From Auanema rhodensis (Eukaryota > Nematoda > Chromadorea > Rhabditida > Rhabditidae), in contig OZ059899.1 in assembly GCA_964057225.1 (NCBI GenBank), forward strand, positions 17,244,501-17,308,500: DNA of 64,000 nucleotides. Direction: 5' to 3'. The position numbers and the translations under genes were made by a program. Positions 11,481 to 25,871 of the stretch are shown piece by piece. The stretch's first letter is position 1; every line of letters starts with the position of its first letter. The notes beneath the pieces are model-generated. The model worked only from the letters and a program-made list of their open reading frames with translations. It did no database searches and had not been told where the DNA came from.

Positions 11481-14400
11481 TTGAAAAATGATGCATTAGT
11501 GTATGTTGAGTTTCCATGTACACTCAACATTGCTTCCAAAAACATTTTGACAAAAATTTTTTCGAAAAATTTCAAAATAATTTCGCAAAAAGTAGATGTT
11601 TTTAGATTCCTTTTTTTAAGGCAAAGACGATGGACAATGTTATTCAACGAAAAAATTAATTCTGCAGGGTGAAAATCGAGGATGTAAGTGTGAACTTATA
11701 TCAGTTGATATCTCGGTGCATTTTTAAGCTAGCGCAAATCTGATAACTCAGATCGACGCAGTTTAAAAATCCGCATCGAATGCACTATACTACATTGAGA
11801 AAAGCTTAATACAAAACTTAGTTATGATCGTTTGAAAAAAGATGCATTAGTGTATGTTGAGTTTCCATGTACACTCAACATTGCTTCCAAAAACATTTTT
11901 ACAAAAATTTTTCCGAAAAATTTCGAAATAATTTCGCAGAAAGTAGATGTTTTTAGATTCCTTTTTTCAAGGCAAAGACGATGGACAATGTTATTCAACG
12001 AAAAAATTAATTCTCCAGGGTGAAAATCGAGGATGTAAGTGTGAGCTTATATCAGTTGATATCTCGGTGCATTTTTAAGCTAGCGCAAATCTGATAACAC
12101 AGATCGACGCAGCTTACAAATCCGCATCGAATGCACTATACAACATTGAGAAACGCTTAATACAAAAATTAGTTATGATCGTTTGAAAAATGATGCATTA
12201 GTGTATGTTGAGTTTCCATGTACACTCAACATTGCTTCCAAAAACATTTTGACAAAAATTTTTTCGAAAAATTTCAAAATAATTTCGCAAAAAGTAAATG
12301 TTTTTAGATTCCTTTTTTTAAGGCAAAGACGATGGACAATGTTATTCAACGAAAAAATTAATTCTGCAGGGTGAAAATCGAGGATGTAAGTGTGAACTTA
12401 TATCAGTTGATATCTCGGTGCATTTTTAAGCTAGCGCAAATCTGATAACACAGATCGACGCAGTTTAAAAATCCGCATCGAATGCACTATACTACATTGA
12501 GAAACGCTTAATACAAAACTTAGTTATGATCGTTTGAAAAAAGATGCATTAGTGTATGTTGAGTTTCCATGTACACTCAACATTGCTTCCAAAAACATTT
12601 TTACAAAAATTTTTCCGAAAAATTTCGAAATAATTTCGCAGAAAGTAGATGTTTTTAGATTCCTTTTTTCAAGGCAAAGACGATGGACATTGTTATTCAA
12701 CGAAAAAATTAATTCTGCAGGGTGAAAATCGAGGATGTAAGTGTGAGCTTATATCAGTTGATATCTCGGTGCATTTTTAAGCTAGCGCAAATCTGATAAC
12801 ACAGATCGACGCAGCTTACAAATCCGCATCGAATGCACTATACAACATTGAGAAACGCTTAATACAAAAATTAGTTATGATCGTTTGAAAAATGATGCAT
12901 TAGTGTATGTTGAGTTTCCATGTACACTCAACATTGCTTCCAAAAACATTTTGACAAAAATTTTTTCGAAAAATTTCAAAATAATTTCGCAAAAAGTAAA
13001 TGTTTTTAGATTCCTTTTTTTAAGGCAAAGACGATGGACAATGTTATTCAACGAAAAAATTAATTCTCCAGGGTGAAAATCGAGGATGTAAGTGTGAGCT
13101 TATATCAGTTGATATCTCGGTGCATTTTTAAGCTAGCGCAAATCTGATAACACAGATCGACGCAGCTTAAAAATCCGCATCGAATGCACTATACAACATT
13201 GAGAAACGCTTGATACAAAAATTAGTTATGATCGTTTGAAAAATGATGCATTAGTGTATGTTGAGTTTCCATGTACACTCAACATTGCTTCCAAAAACAT
13301 TTTTACAAAAATTTTTCCGAAAAATTACAAAATAATTTCGCAAAAAGTAGATGTTTTTAGATTCCTTTTTTCAAGGCAAAGACGATGGACAATGTTATTC
13401 AACGAAAAAATTAATTCTCCAGGGTGAAAATCGAGAATATAAGTGTGAACTTATATCAGTTGATATCTCGGTGCATTTTTAAGCTAGCGCAAATCTGATA
13501 ACACAGATCGACGCAGCTTAAAAATCCGCATCGAATGCACTATACAACATTGAGAAACGCTTAATACAAAAATTAGTTATGATCGTTTGAAAAATGATGC
13601 ATTAGTGTATGTTGAGTTCCCATGTACACTCAACATTGCTTCCAAAAACATTTTGACAAAATTTTTTTCGAAAAATTTCAAAATAATTTCGCAAAAAGTA
13701 AATGTTTTTAGATTCCTTTTTTTAAGGCAAAGACGATGGACAATGTTATTCAACGAAAAAATTAATTCTCCAGGGTGAAAATCGAGGATGTAAGTGTGAG
13801 CTTATATCAGTTGATATCTCGGTGCATTTTTAAGCTAGCGCAAATCTGATAACACAGATCGACGCAGCTTACAAATCCGCATCGAATGCACTATACAACA
13901 TTGAGAAACGCTTAATACAAAAATTAGTTATGATCGTTTGAAAAATGATGCATTAGTGTATGTTGAGTTTCCATGTACACTCAACATTGCTTCCAAAAAC
14001 ATTTTGACAAAATTTTTTTCGAAAAATTTCGAAATAATTTCGCAAAAAGTGAATGTTTTTAGATTCCGTTTTTCAAGGCAAAGACGATGGACAATGTTAT
14101 TCAACGAAAAAATTAATTCTGCAGAATGAAAATCGAGGATATAAGTGTGAACTTATATCAGTTGATATCTCGGTGCATTTTTAAGCTAGCGCAAATCTGA
14201 TAACACAGATCGACGCAGCTTAGAAATCCGCATCGAATGCACTATACAACATTGAGAAACGCTTAATACAAAAATTAGTTATGATCGTTTGAAAAATGAT
14301 GCATTAGTGTATGTTGAGTTTCCATGTACACTCAACATTGCTTCCAAAAACATTTTTACAAAAATTTTTCCGAAAAATTTCAAAATAATTTCGCAAAAAG

Positions 14401-14990
14401 TAGATTTTTTTAGATTCCTTTTTTCAAGGCAAAGACGATGAACAATGTTATTCAACGAAAAAATTAATTCTCCAGGGTGAAAATCGAGGATGTAAGTGTG
14501 AGCTTATATCAGTTGATATCTCGGTGCATTTTTAAGCTAGCGCAAATCTGATAACACAGATCGACGCAGCTTACAAATCCGCATCGAATGCACTATACAA
14601 CATTGAGAAACGCTTAATACAAAAATTAGTTATGATCGTTTGAAAAATGATGCATTAGTGTATGTTGAGTTTCCATGTACACTCAACATTGCTTCCAAAA
14701 ACATTTTGACAAAAATTTTTTCGAAAAATTTCAAAATAATTTCGCAAAAAGTAAATGTTTTTAGATTCCTTTTTTTAAGGCAAAGACGATGGACAATGTT
14801 ATTCAACGAAAAAATTAATTCTTCAGGGTAAAAATCGAGGATATAAGTGTGAACTTATATCAGTTGATATCTCGGTGCATTTTTAAGCTAGCGCAAATCT
14901 GATAACACAGATCGACGCAGCTTACAAATCCGCATCGAATGCACTATACAACATTGAGAAACGCTTAATACAAAAATTAGTTATGATCGT
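11481..14990 (+). repeat. HOR copy, 10 monomers (3510 bp)
   Basis: Starts with a C monomer carrying gtagatg and followed by ataactcag and gaaaagctt (a HindIII site). It then alternates B and C through the aattacaaa copy at 13236 and ends with the four-monomer cassette 13587-14990. It has the B/C pair at 12183-12884 that the next copy lacks. Confidence 0.86.
13587..14990 (+). repeat. Four-monomer cassette, copy 2
   Basis: Same order and diagnostic sites as 9375-10778, offset 4212 bp: gttgagttccc, then the C-to-A chimera, then acgatgaac, then cttcagggtaa. Confidence 0.86.
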
Positions 14991-17798
14991 TTGAAAAATG
15001 ATGCATTAGTGTATGTTGAGTTTCCATGTACACTCAACATTGCTTCCAAAAACATTTTGACAAAAATTTTTTCGAAAAATTTCAAAATAATTTCGCAAAA
15101 AGTAGATGTTTTTAGATTCCTTTTTTTAAGGCAAAGACGATGGACAATGTTATTCAACGAAAAAATTAATTCTGCAGGGTGAAAATCGAGGATGTAAGTG
15201 TGAACTTATATCAGTTGATATCTCGGTGCATTTTTAAGCTAGCGCAAATCTGATAACTCAGATCGACGCAGTTTAAAAATCCGCATCGAATGCACTATAC
15301 TACATTGAGAAAAGCTTAATACAAAACTTAGTTATGATCGTTTGAAAAAAGATGCATTAGTGTATGTTGAGTTTCCATGTACACTCAACATTGCTTCCAA
15401 AAACATTTTTACAAAAATTTTTCCGAAAAATTTCGAAATAATTTCGCAGAAAGTAGATGTTTTTAGATTCCTTTTTTCAAGGCAAAGACGATGGACAATG
15501 TTATTCAACGAAAAAATTAATTCTCCAGGGTGAAAATCGAGGATGTAAGTGTGAGCTTATATCAGTTGATATCTCGGTGCATTTTTAAGCTAGCGCAAAT
15601 CTGATAACACAGATCGACGCAGCTTACAAATCCGCATCGAATGCACTATACAACATTGAGAAACGCTTAATACAAAAATTAGTTATGATCGTTTGAAAAA
15701 TGATGCATTAGTGTATGTTGAGTTTCCATGTACACTCAACATTGCTTCCAAAAACATTTTGACAAAAATTTTTTCGAAAAATTTCAAAATAATTTCGCAA
15801 AAAGTAAATGTTTTTAGATTCCTTTTTTTAAGGCAAAGACGATGGACAATGTTATTCAACGAAAAAATTAATTCTCCAGGGTGAAAATCGAGGATGTAAG
15901 TGTGAGCTTATATCAGTTGATATCTCGGTGCATTTTTAAGCTAGCGCAAATCTGATAACACAGATCGACGCAGCTTAAAAATCCGCATCGAATGCACTAT
16001 ACAACATTGAGAAACGCTTGATACAAAAATTAGTTATGATCGTTTGAAAAATGATGCATTAGTGTATGTTGAGTTTCCATGTACACTCAACATTGCTTCC
16101 AAAAACATTTTTACAAAAATTTTTCCGAAAAATTACAAAATAATTTCGCAAAAAGTAGATGTTTTTAGATTCCTTTTTTCAAGGCAAAGACGATGGACAA
16201 TGTTATTCAACGAAAAAATTAATTCTCCAGGGTGAAAATCGAGAATATAAGTGTGAACTTATATCAGTTGATATCTCGGTGCATTTTTAAGCTAGCGCAA
16301 ATCTGATAACACAGATCGACGCAGCTTAAAAATCCGCATCGAATGCACTATACAACATTGAGAAACGCTTAATACAAAAATTAGTTATGATCGTTTGAAA
16401 AATGATGCATTAGTGTATGTTGAGTTCCCATGTACACTCAACATTGCTTCCAAAAACATTTTGACAAAATTTTTTTCGAAAAATTTCAAAATAATTTCGC
16501 AAAAAGTAAATGTTTTTAGATTCCTTTTTTTAAGGCAAAGACGATGGACAATGTTATTCAACGAAAAAATTAATTCTCCAGGGTGAAAATCGAGGATGTA
16601 AGTGTGAGCTTATATCAGTTGATATCTCGGTGCATTTTTAAGCTAGCGCAAATCTGATAACACAGATCGACGCAGCTTACAAATCCGCATCGAATGCACT
16701 ATACAACATTGAGAAACGCTTAATACAAAAATTAGTTATGATCGTTTGAAAAATGATGCATTAGTGTATGTTGAGTTTCCATGTACACTCAACATTGCTT
16801 CCAAAAACATTTTGACAAAATTTTTTTCGAAAAATTTCGAAATAATTTCGCAAAAAGTGAATGTTTTTAGATTCCGTTTTTCAAGGCAAAGACGATGGAC
16901 AATGTTATTCAACGAAAAAATTAATTCTGCAGAATGAAAATCGAGGATATAAGTGTGAACTTATATCAGTTGATATCTCGGTGCATTTTTAAGCTAGCGC
17001 AAATCTGATAACACAGATCGACGCAGCTTAGAAATCCGCATCGAATGCACTATACAACATTGAGAAACGCTTAATACAAAAATTAGTTATGATCGTTTGA
17101 AAAATGATGCATTAGTGTATGTTGAGTTTCCATGTACACTCAACATTGCTTCCAAAAACATTTTTACAAAAATTTTTCCGAAAAATTTCAAAATAATTTC
17201 GCAAAAAGTAGATTTTTTTAGATTCCTTTTTTCAAGGCAAAGACGATGAACAATGTTATTCAACGAAAAAATTAATTCTCCAGGGTGAAAATCGAGGATG
17301 TAAGTGTGAGCTTATATCAGTTGATATCTCGGTGCATTTTTAAGCTAGCGCAAATCTGATAACACAGATCGACGCAGCTTACAAATCCGCATCGAATGCA
17401 CTATACAACATTGAGAAACGCTTAATACAAAAATTAGTTATGATCGTTTGAAAAATGATGCATTAGTGTATGTTGAGTTTCCATGTACACTCAACATTGC
17501 TTCCAAAAACAATTTGACAAAAATTTTTTCGAAAAATTTCAAAATAATTTCGCAAAAAGTAAATGTTTTTAGATTCCTTTTTTTAAGGCAAAGACGATGG
17601 ACAATGTTATTCAACGAAAAAATTAATTCTTCAGGGTAAAAATCGAGGATATAAGTGTGAACTTATATCAGTTGATATCTCGGTGCATTTTTAAGCTAGC
17701 GCAAATCTGATAACACAGATCGACGCAGCTTACAAATCCGCATCGAATGCACTATACAACATTGAGAAACGCTTAATACAAAAATTAGTTATGATCGT
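14991..17798 (+). repeat. HOR copy, 8 monomers (2808 bp)
   Basis: Carries the ataactcag and gaaaagctt landmarks (15254 onward and 15310 onward) and the aattacaaa copy at 16044, then the four-monomer cassette at 16395. Compared with its neighbours on either side it lacks the pair of monomers that includes the ggacattg family B copy, so it is a two-monomer deletion derivative, or the others are insertions. Confidence 0.86.
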
Positions 17799-20700
17799 TT
17801 GAAAAATGATGCATTAGTGTATGTTGAGTTTCCATGTACACTCAACATTGCTTCCAAAAACATTTTGACAAAAATTTTTTCGAAAAATTTCAAAATAATT
17901 TCGCAAAAAGTAGATGTTTTTAGATTCCTTTTTTTAAGGCAAAGACGATGGACAATGTTATTCAACGAAAAAATTAATTCTGCAGGGTGAAAATCGAGGA
18001 TGTAAGTGTGAACTTATATCAGTTGATATCTCGGTGCATTTTTAAGCTAGCGCAAATCTGATAACTCAGATCGACGCAGTTTAAAAATCCGCATCGAATG
18101 CACTATACTACATTGAGAAAAGCTTAATACAAAACTTAGTTATGATCGTTTGAAAAAAGATGCATTAGTGTATGTTGAGTTTCCATGTACACTCAACATT
18201 GCTTCCAAAAACATTTTTACAAAAATTTTTCCGAAAAATTTCGAAATAATTTCGCAGAAAGTAGATGTTTTTAGATTCCTTTTTTCAAGGCAAAGACGAT
18301 GGACAATGTTATTCAACGAAAAAATTAATTCTCCAGGGTGAAAATCGAGGATGTAAGTGTGAGCTTATATCAGTTGATATCTCGGTGCATTTTTAAGCTA
18401 GCGCAAATCTGATAACACAGATCGACGCAGCTTACAAATCCGCATCGAATGCACTATACAACATTGAGAAACGCTTAATACAAAAATTAGTTATGATCGT
18501 TTGAAAAATGATGCATTAGTGTATGTTGAGTTTCCATGTACACTCAACATTGCTTCCAAAAACATTTTGACAAAAATTTTTTCGAAAAATTTCAAAATAA
18601 TTTCGCAAAAAGTAAATGTTTTTAGATTCCTTTTTTTAAGGCAAAGACGATGGACAATGTTATTCAACGAAAAAATTAATTCTGCAGGGTGAAAATCGAG
18701 GATGTAAGTGTGAACTTATATCAGTTGATATCTCGGTGCATTTTTAAGCTAGCGCAAATCTGATAACACAGATCGACGCAGTTTAAAAATCCGCATCGAA
18801 TGCACTATACTACATTGAGAAACGCTTAATACAAAACTTAGTTATGATCGTTTGAAAAAAGATGCATTAGTGTATGTTGAGTTTCCATGTACACTCAACA
18901 TTGCTTCCAAAAACATTTTTACAAAAATTTTTCCGAAAAATTTCGAAATAATTTCGCAGAAAGTAGATGTTTTTAGATTCCTTTTTTCAAGGCAAAGACG
19001 ATGGACATTGTTATTCAACGAAAAAATTAATTCTGCAGGGTGAAAATCGAGGATGTAAGTGTGAGCTTATATCAGTTGATATCTCGGTGCATTTTTAAGC
19101 TAGCGCAAATCTGATAACACAGATCGACGCAGCTTACAAATCCGCATCGAATGCACTATACAACATTGAGAAACGCTTAATACAAAAATTAGTTATGATC
19201 GTTTGAAAAATGATGCATTAGTGTATGTTGAGTTTCCATGTACACTCAACATTGCTTCCAAAAACATTTTGACAAAAATTTTTTCGAAAAATTTCAAAAT
19301 AATTTCGCAAAAAGTAAATGTTTTTAGATTCCTTTTTTTAAGGCAAAGACGATGGACAATGTTATTCAACGAAAAAATTAATTCTCCAGGGTGAAAATCG
19401 AGGATGTAAGTGTGAGCTTATATCAGTTGATATCTCGGTGCATTTTTAAGCTAGCGCAAATCTGATAACACAGATCGACGCAGCTTAAAAATCCGCATCG
19501 AATGCACTATACAACATTGAGAAACGCTTGATACAAAAATTAGTTATGATCGTTTGAAAAATGATGCATTAGTGTATGTTGAGTTTCCATGTACACTCAA
19601 CATTGCTTCCAAAAACATTTTTACAAAAATTTTTCCGAAAAATTACAAAATAATTTCGCAAAAAGTAGATGTTTTTAGATTCCTTTTTTCAAGGCAAAGA
19701 CGATGGACAATGTTATTCAACGAAAAAATTAATTCTCCAGGGTGAAAATCGAGGATGTAAGTGTGAGCTTATATCAGTTGATATCTCGGTGCATTTTTAA
19801 GCTAGCGCAAATCTGATAACACAGATCGACGCAGCTTAAAAATCCGCATCGAATGCACTATACAACATTGAGAAACGCTTGATACAAAAATTAGTTATGA
19901 TCGTTTGAAAAATGATGCATTAGTGTATGTTGAGTTTCCATGTACACTCAACATTGCTTCCAAAAACATTTTTACAAAAATTTTTCCGAAAAATTACAAA
20001 ATAATTTCGCAAAAAGTAGATGTTTTTAGATTCCTTTTTTCAAGGCAAAGACGATGGACAATGTTATTCAACGAAAAAATTAATTCTCCAGGGTGAAAAT
20101 CGAGAATATAAGTGTGAACTTATATCAGTTGATATCTCGGTGCATTTTTAAGCTAGCGCAAATCTGATAACACAGATCGACGCAGCTTAAAAATCCGCAT
20201 CGAATGCACTATACAACATTGAGAAACGCTTAATACAAAAATTAGTTATGATCGTTTGAAAAATGATGCATTAGTGTATGTTGAGTTCCCATGTACACTC
20301 AACATTGCTTCCAAAAACATTTTGACAAAATTTTTTTCGAAAAATTTCAAAATAATTTCGCAAAAAGTAAATGTTTTTAGATTCCTTTTTTTAAGGCAAA
20401 GACGATGGACAATGTTATTCAACGAAAAAATTAATTCTCCAGGGTGAAAATCGAGGATGTAAGTGTGAGCTTATATCAGTTGATATCTCGGTGCATTTTT
20501 AAGCTAGCGCAAATCTGATAACACAGATCGACGCAGCTTACAAATCCGCATCGAATGCACTATACAACATTGAGAAACGCTTAATACAAAAATTAGTTAT
20601 GATCGTTTGAAAAATGATGCATTAGTGTATGTTGAGTTTCCATGTACACTCAACATTGCTTCCAAAAACATTTTGACAAAATTTTTTTCGAAAAATTTCG

Positions 20701-21659
20701 AAATAATTTCGCAAAAAGTGAATGTTTTTAGATTCCGTTTTTCAAGGCAAAGACGATGGACAATGTTATTCAACGAAAAAATTAATTCTGCAGAATGAAA
20801 ATCGAGGATATAAGTGTGAACTTATATCAGTTGATATCTCGGTGCATTTTTAAGCTAGCGCAAATCTGATAACACAGATCGACGCAGCTTAGAAATCCGC
20901 ATCGAATGCACTATACAACATTGAGAAACGCTTAATACAAAAATTAGTTATGATCGTTTGAAAAATGATGCATTAGTGTATGTTGAGTTTCCATGTACAC
21001 TCAACATTGCTTCCAAAAACATTTTTACAAAAATTTTTCCGAAAAATTTCAAAATAATTACGCAAAAAGTAGATTTTTTTAGATTCCTTTTTTCAAGGCA
21101 AAGACGATGAACAATGTTATTCAACGAAAAAATTAATTCTCCAGGGTGAAAATCGAGGATGTAAGTGTGAGCTTATATCAGTTGATATCTCGGTGCATTT
21201 TTAAGCTAGCGCAAATCTGATAACACAGATCGACGCAGCTTACAAATCCGCATCGAATGCACTATACAACATTGAGAAACGCTTAATACAAAAATTAGTT
21301 ATGATCGTTTGAAAAATGATGCATTAGTGTATGTTGAGTTTCCATGTACACTCAACATTGCTTCCAAAAACATTTTGACAAAAATTTTTTCGAAAAATTT
21401 CAAAATAATTTCGCAAAAAGTAAATGTTTTTAGATTCCTTTTTTTAAGGCAAAGACGATGGACAATGTTATTCAACGAAAAAATTAATTCTTCAGGGTAA
21501 AAATCGAGGATATAAGTGTGAACTTATATCAGTTGATATCTCGGTGCATTTTTAAGCTAGCGCAAATCTGATAACACAGATCGACGCAGTTTAAAAATCC
21601 GCATCGAATGCACTATACTACATTGAGAAACGCTTAATACAAAACTTAGTTATGATCGT
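17799..21659 (+). repeat. HOR copy, 11 monomers (3861 bp)
   Basis: Like 11481-14990 but with the aattacaaa family B monomer present twice in a row (19554 and 19905), a single-monomer duplication. It ends with the cassette at 20256-21659. The cassette copy at 16395 contributes a private aacaatttgac at 17509; here a private aattacgca occurs at about 21060. Confidence 0.86.
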
Positions 21660-23063
21660 TTGAAAAAAGATGCATTAGTGTATGTTGAGTTTCCATGTAC
21701 ACTCAACATTGCTTCCAAAAACATTTTGACAAAAATTTTTCCAAAAAATTTCAAAATAATTTCGCAAAAAGTGAATGTTTTTAGATTCCGTTTTTCAAGG
21801 CAAAGACGATGGACAATGTTATTCAACGAAAAAATTAATTCTGCAGAATGAAAATCGAGGATATAAGTGTGAACTTATATCAGTTGATATCTCGGTGCAT
21901 TTTTAAGCTAGCGCAAATCTGATAACACAGATCGACGCAGCTTAGAAATCCGCATCGAATGCACTATACAACATTGAGAAACGCTTAATACAAAAATTAG
22001 TTATGATCGTTTGAAAAATGATGCATTAGTGTATGTTGAGTTTCCATGTACACTCAACATTGCTTCCAAAAACATTTTTACAAAAATTTTTCCGAAAAAT
22101 TTCAAAATAATTTCGCAAAAAGTAGATTTTTTTAGATTCCTTTTTTCAAGGCAAAGACGATGAACAATGTTATTCAACGAAAAAATTAATTCTCCAGGGT
22201 GAAAATCGAGGATGTAAGTGTGAGCTTATATCAGTTGATATCTCGGTGCATTTTTAAGCTAGCGCAAATCTGATAACACAGATCGACGCAGCTTACAAAT
22301 CCGCATCGAATGCACTATACAACATTGAGAAACGCTTAATACAAAAATTAGTTATGATCGTTTGAAAAATGATGCATTAGTGTATGTTGAGTTTCCATGT
22401 ACACTCAACATTGCTTCCAAAAACATTTTGACAAAAATTTTTTCGAAAAATTTCAAAATAATTTCGCAAAAAGTAAATGTTTTTAGATTCCTTTTTTTAA
22501 GGCAAAGACGATGGACAATGTTATTCAACGAAAAAATTAATTCTTCAGGGTAAAAATCGAGGATATAAGTGTGAACTTATATCAGTTGATATCTCGGTGC
22601 ATTTTTAAGCTAGCGCAAATCTGATAACACAGATCGACGCAGTTTAAAAATCCGCATCGAATGCACTATACTACATTGAGAAACGCTTAATACAAAACTT
22701 AGTTATGATCGTTTGAAAAAAGATGCATTAGTGTATGTTGAGTTTCCATGTACACTCAACATTGCTTCCAAAAACATTTTGACAAAAATTTTTCCAAAAA
22801 ATTTCAAAATAATTTCGCAAAAAGTGAATGTTTTTAGATTCCGTTTTTCAAGGCAAAGACGATGGACAATGTTATTCAACGAAAAAATTAATTCTGCAGA
22901 ATGAAAATCGAGGATATAAGTGTGAACTTATATCAGTTGATATCTCGGTGCATTTTTAAGCTAGCGCAAATCTGATAACACAGATCGACGCAGTTTAAAA
23001 ATCCGCATCGAATGCACTATACTACATTGAGAAACGCTCAATACAAAAATTAGTTATGATCGT
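20958..23063 (+). repeat. Tandem 3-monomer duplication (2 x 1053 bp)
   Basis: The order acgatgaac-type B, cttcagggtaa-type C, ctgcagaa-type A appears at 20958, 21309, 21660 and again at 22011, 22362, 22713. The second copy lacks the private aattacgca of the first. Confidence 0.86.
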
Positions 23064-23765
23064 TTGAAAAATGATGCATTAGTGTATGTTGAGTTTCCAT
23101 GTACACTCAACATTGCTTCCAAAAACATTTTGACAAAAATTTTTCCAAAAAATTTCAAAATAATTTCGCAAAAAGTGAATGTTTTTAGATTCCGTTTTTC
23201 AAGGCAAAGACGATGGACAATGTTATTCAACGAAAAAATTAATTCTGCAGAATGAAAATCGAGGATATAAGTGTGAACTTATATCAGTTGATATCTCGGT
23301 GCATTTTTAAGCTAGCGCAAATCTGATAACACAGATCGACGCAGTTTAAAAATCCGCATCGAATGCACTATACTACATTGAGAAACGCTCAATACAAAAA
23401 TTAGTTATGATCGTTTGAAAAATGATGCATTAGTGTATGTTGAGTTTCCATGTACACTCAACATTGCTTCCAAAAACATTTTTACAAAAATTTTTCCGAA
23501 AAATTTCAAAATAATTTCGCAAAAAGTAGATGTTTTTAGATTCCTTTTTTCAAGGCAAAGACGATGGACAATGTTATTCAACGAAAAAATTAATTCTCCA
23601 GGGTGAAAATCGAGGATGTAAGTGTGAGCTTATATCAGTTGATATCTCGGTGCATTTTTAAGCTAGCGCAAATCTGATAACACAGATCGACGCAGCTTAC
23701 AAATCCGCATCGAATGCACTATACAACATTGAGAAACGCTTAATACAAAAATTAGTTATGATCGT
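23064..23765 (+). repeat. Crossover footprint: extra A monomer then B monomer
   Basis: Both monomers here are preceded by the uncommon cgctcaatac and begin with the aaaaatgat form. The first (23064) continues as an A copy ending ctgcagaa; the second (23415) continues as B. In the otherwise parallel stretch near 10779-11480 only one monomer follows cgctcaatac. The pattern fits unequal exchange between an A and a B copy within the first 70 bases of the monomer. Confidence 0.8.
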
Positions 23766-25871
23766 TTGAAAAATGATGCATTAGTGTATGTTGAGTTTCC
23801 ATGTACACTCAACATTGCTTCCAAAAACATTTTGACAAAAATTTTTTCGAAAAATTTCAAAATAATTTCGCAAAAAGTAGATGTTTTTAGATTCCTTTTT
23901 TTAAGGCAAAGACGATGGACAATGTTATTCAACGAAAAAATTAATTCTGCAGGGTGAAAATCGAGGATGTAAGTGTGAACTTATATCAGTTGATATCTCG
24001 GTGCATTTTTAAGCTAGCGCAAATCTGATAACTCAGATCGACGCAGTTTAAAAATCCGCATCGAATGCACTATACTACATTGAGAAAAGCTTAATACAAA
24101 ACTTAGTTATGATCGTTTGAAAAAAGATGCATTAGTGTATGTTGAGTTTCCATGTACACTCAACATTGCTTCCAAAAACATTTTTACAAAAATTTTTCCG
24201 AAAAATTTCGAAATAATTTCGCAGAAAGTAGATGTTTTTAGATTCCTTTTTTCAAGGCAAAGACGATGGACAATGTTATTCAACGAAAAAATTAATTCTC
24301 CAGGGTGAAAATCGAGGATGTAAGTGTGAGCTTATATCAGTTGATATCTCGGTGCATTTTTAAGCTAGCGCAAATCTGATAACACAGATCGACGCAGCTT
24401 ACAAATCCGCATCGAATGCACTATACAACATTGAGAAACGCTTAATACAAAAATTAGTTATGATCGTTTGAAAAATGATGCATTAGTGTATGTTGAGTTT
24501 CCATGTACACTCAACATTGCTTCCAAAAACATTTTGACAAAAATTTTTTCGAAAAATTTCAAAATAATTTCGCAAAAAGTAAATGTTTTTAGATTCCTTT
24601 TTTTAAGGCAAAGACGATGGACAATGTTATTCAACGAAAAAATTAATTCTGCAGGGTGAAAATCGAGGATGTAAGTGTGAACTTATATCAGTTGATATCT
24701 CGGTGCATTTTTAAGCTAGCGCAAATCTGATAACACAGATCGACGCAGTTTAAAAATCCGCATCGAATGCACTATACTACATTGAGAAACGCTTAATACA
24801 AAACTTAGTTATGATCGTTTGAAAAAAGATGCATTAGTGTATGTTGAGTTTCCATGTACACTCAACATTGCTTCCAAAAACATTTTTACAAAAATTTTTC
24901 CGAAAAATTTCGAAATAATTTCGCAGAAAGTAGATGTTTTTAGATTCCTTTTTTCAAGGCAAAGACGATGGACATTGTTATTCAACGAAAAAATTAATTC
25001 TGCAGGGTGAAAATCGAGGATGTAAGTGTGAGCTTATATCAGTTGATATCTCGGTGCATTTTTAAGCTAGCGCAAATCTGATAACACAGATCGACGCAGC
25101 TTACAAATCCGCATCGAATGCACTATACAACATTGAGAAACGCTTAATACAAAAATTAGTTATGATCGTTTGAAAAATGATGCATTAGTGTATGTTGAGT
25201 TTCCATGTACACTCAACATTGCTTCCAAAAACATTTTGACAAAAATTTTTTCGAAAAATTTCAAAATAATTTCGCAAAAAGTAAATGTTTTTAGATTCCT
25301 TTTTTTAAGGCAAAGACGATGGACAATGTTATTCAACGAAAAAATTAATTCTCCAGGGTGAAAATCGAGGATGTAAGTGTGAGCTTATATCAGTTGATAT
25401 CTCGGTGCATTTTTAAGCTAGCGCAAATCTGATAACACAGATCGACGCAGCTTAAAAATCCGCATCGAATGCACTATACAACATTGAGAAACGCTTGATA
25501 CAAAAATTAGTTATGATCGTTTGAAAAATGATGCATTAGTGTATGTTGAGTTTCCATGTACACTCAACATTGCTTCCAAAAACATTTTTACAAAAATTTT
25601 TCCGAAAAATTACAAAATAATTTCGCAAAAAGTAGATGTTTTTAGATTCCTTTTTTCAAGGCAAAGACGATGGACAATGTTATTCAACGAAAAAATTAAT
25701 TCTCCAGGGTGAAAATCGAGGATGTAAGTGTGAGCTTATATCAGTTGATATCTCGGTGCATTTTTAAGCTAGCGCAAATCTGATAACACAGATCGACGCA
25801 GCTTACAAATCCGCATCGAATGCACTATACAACATTGAGAAACGCTTAATACAAAAATTAGTTATGATCGT

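Larger units (their letters stand above)
9375..25871 (+). repeat. Domain of variable-length HOR copies (8, 10, 11 monomers)
   Basis: The same ordered cassettes return with different numbers of monomers. Landmarks are a four-monomer cassette (starts 9375, 13587, 16395, 20256), the ataactcag plus gaaaagctt pair (after the monomers starting 11481, 14991, 17799 and 23766), and the aattacaaa family B copy (13236, 16044, 19554, 19905, 25521). HOR copies starting at the ataactcag monomer run 11481-14990 (10 monomers), 14991-17798 (8) and 17799-21659 (11); a further copy starts at 23766. Length changes come from gain or loss of whole monomers or pairs. Confidence 0.88.
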
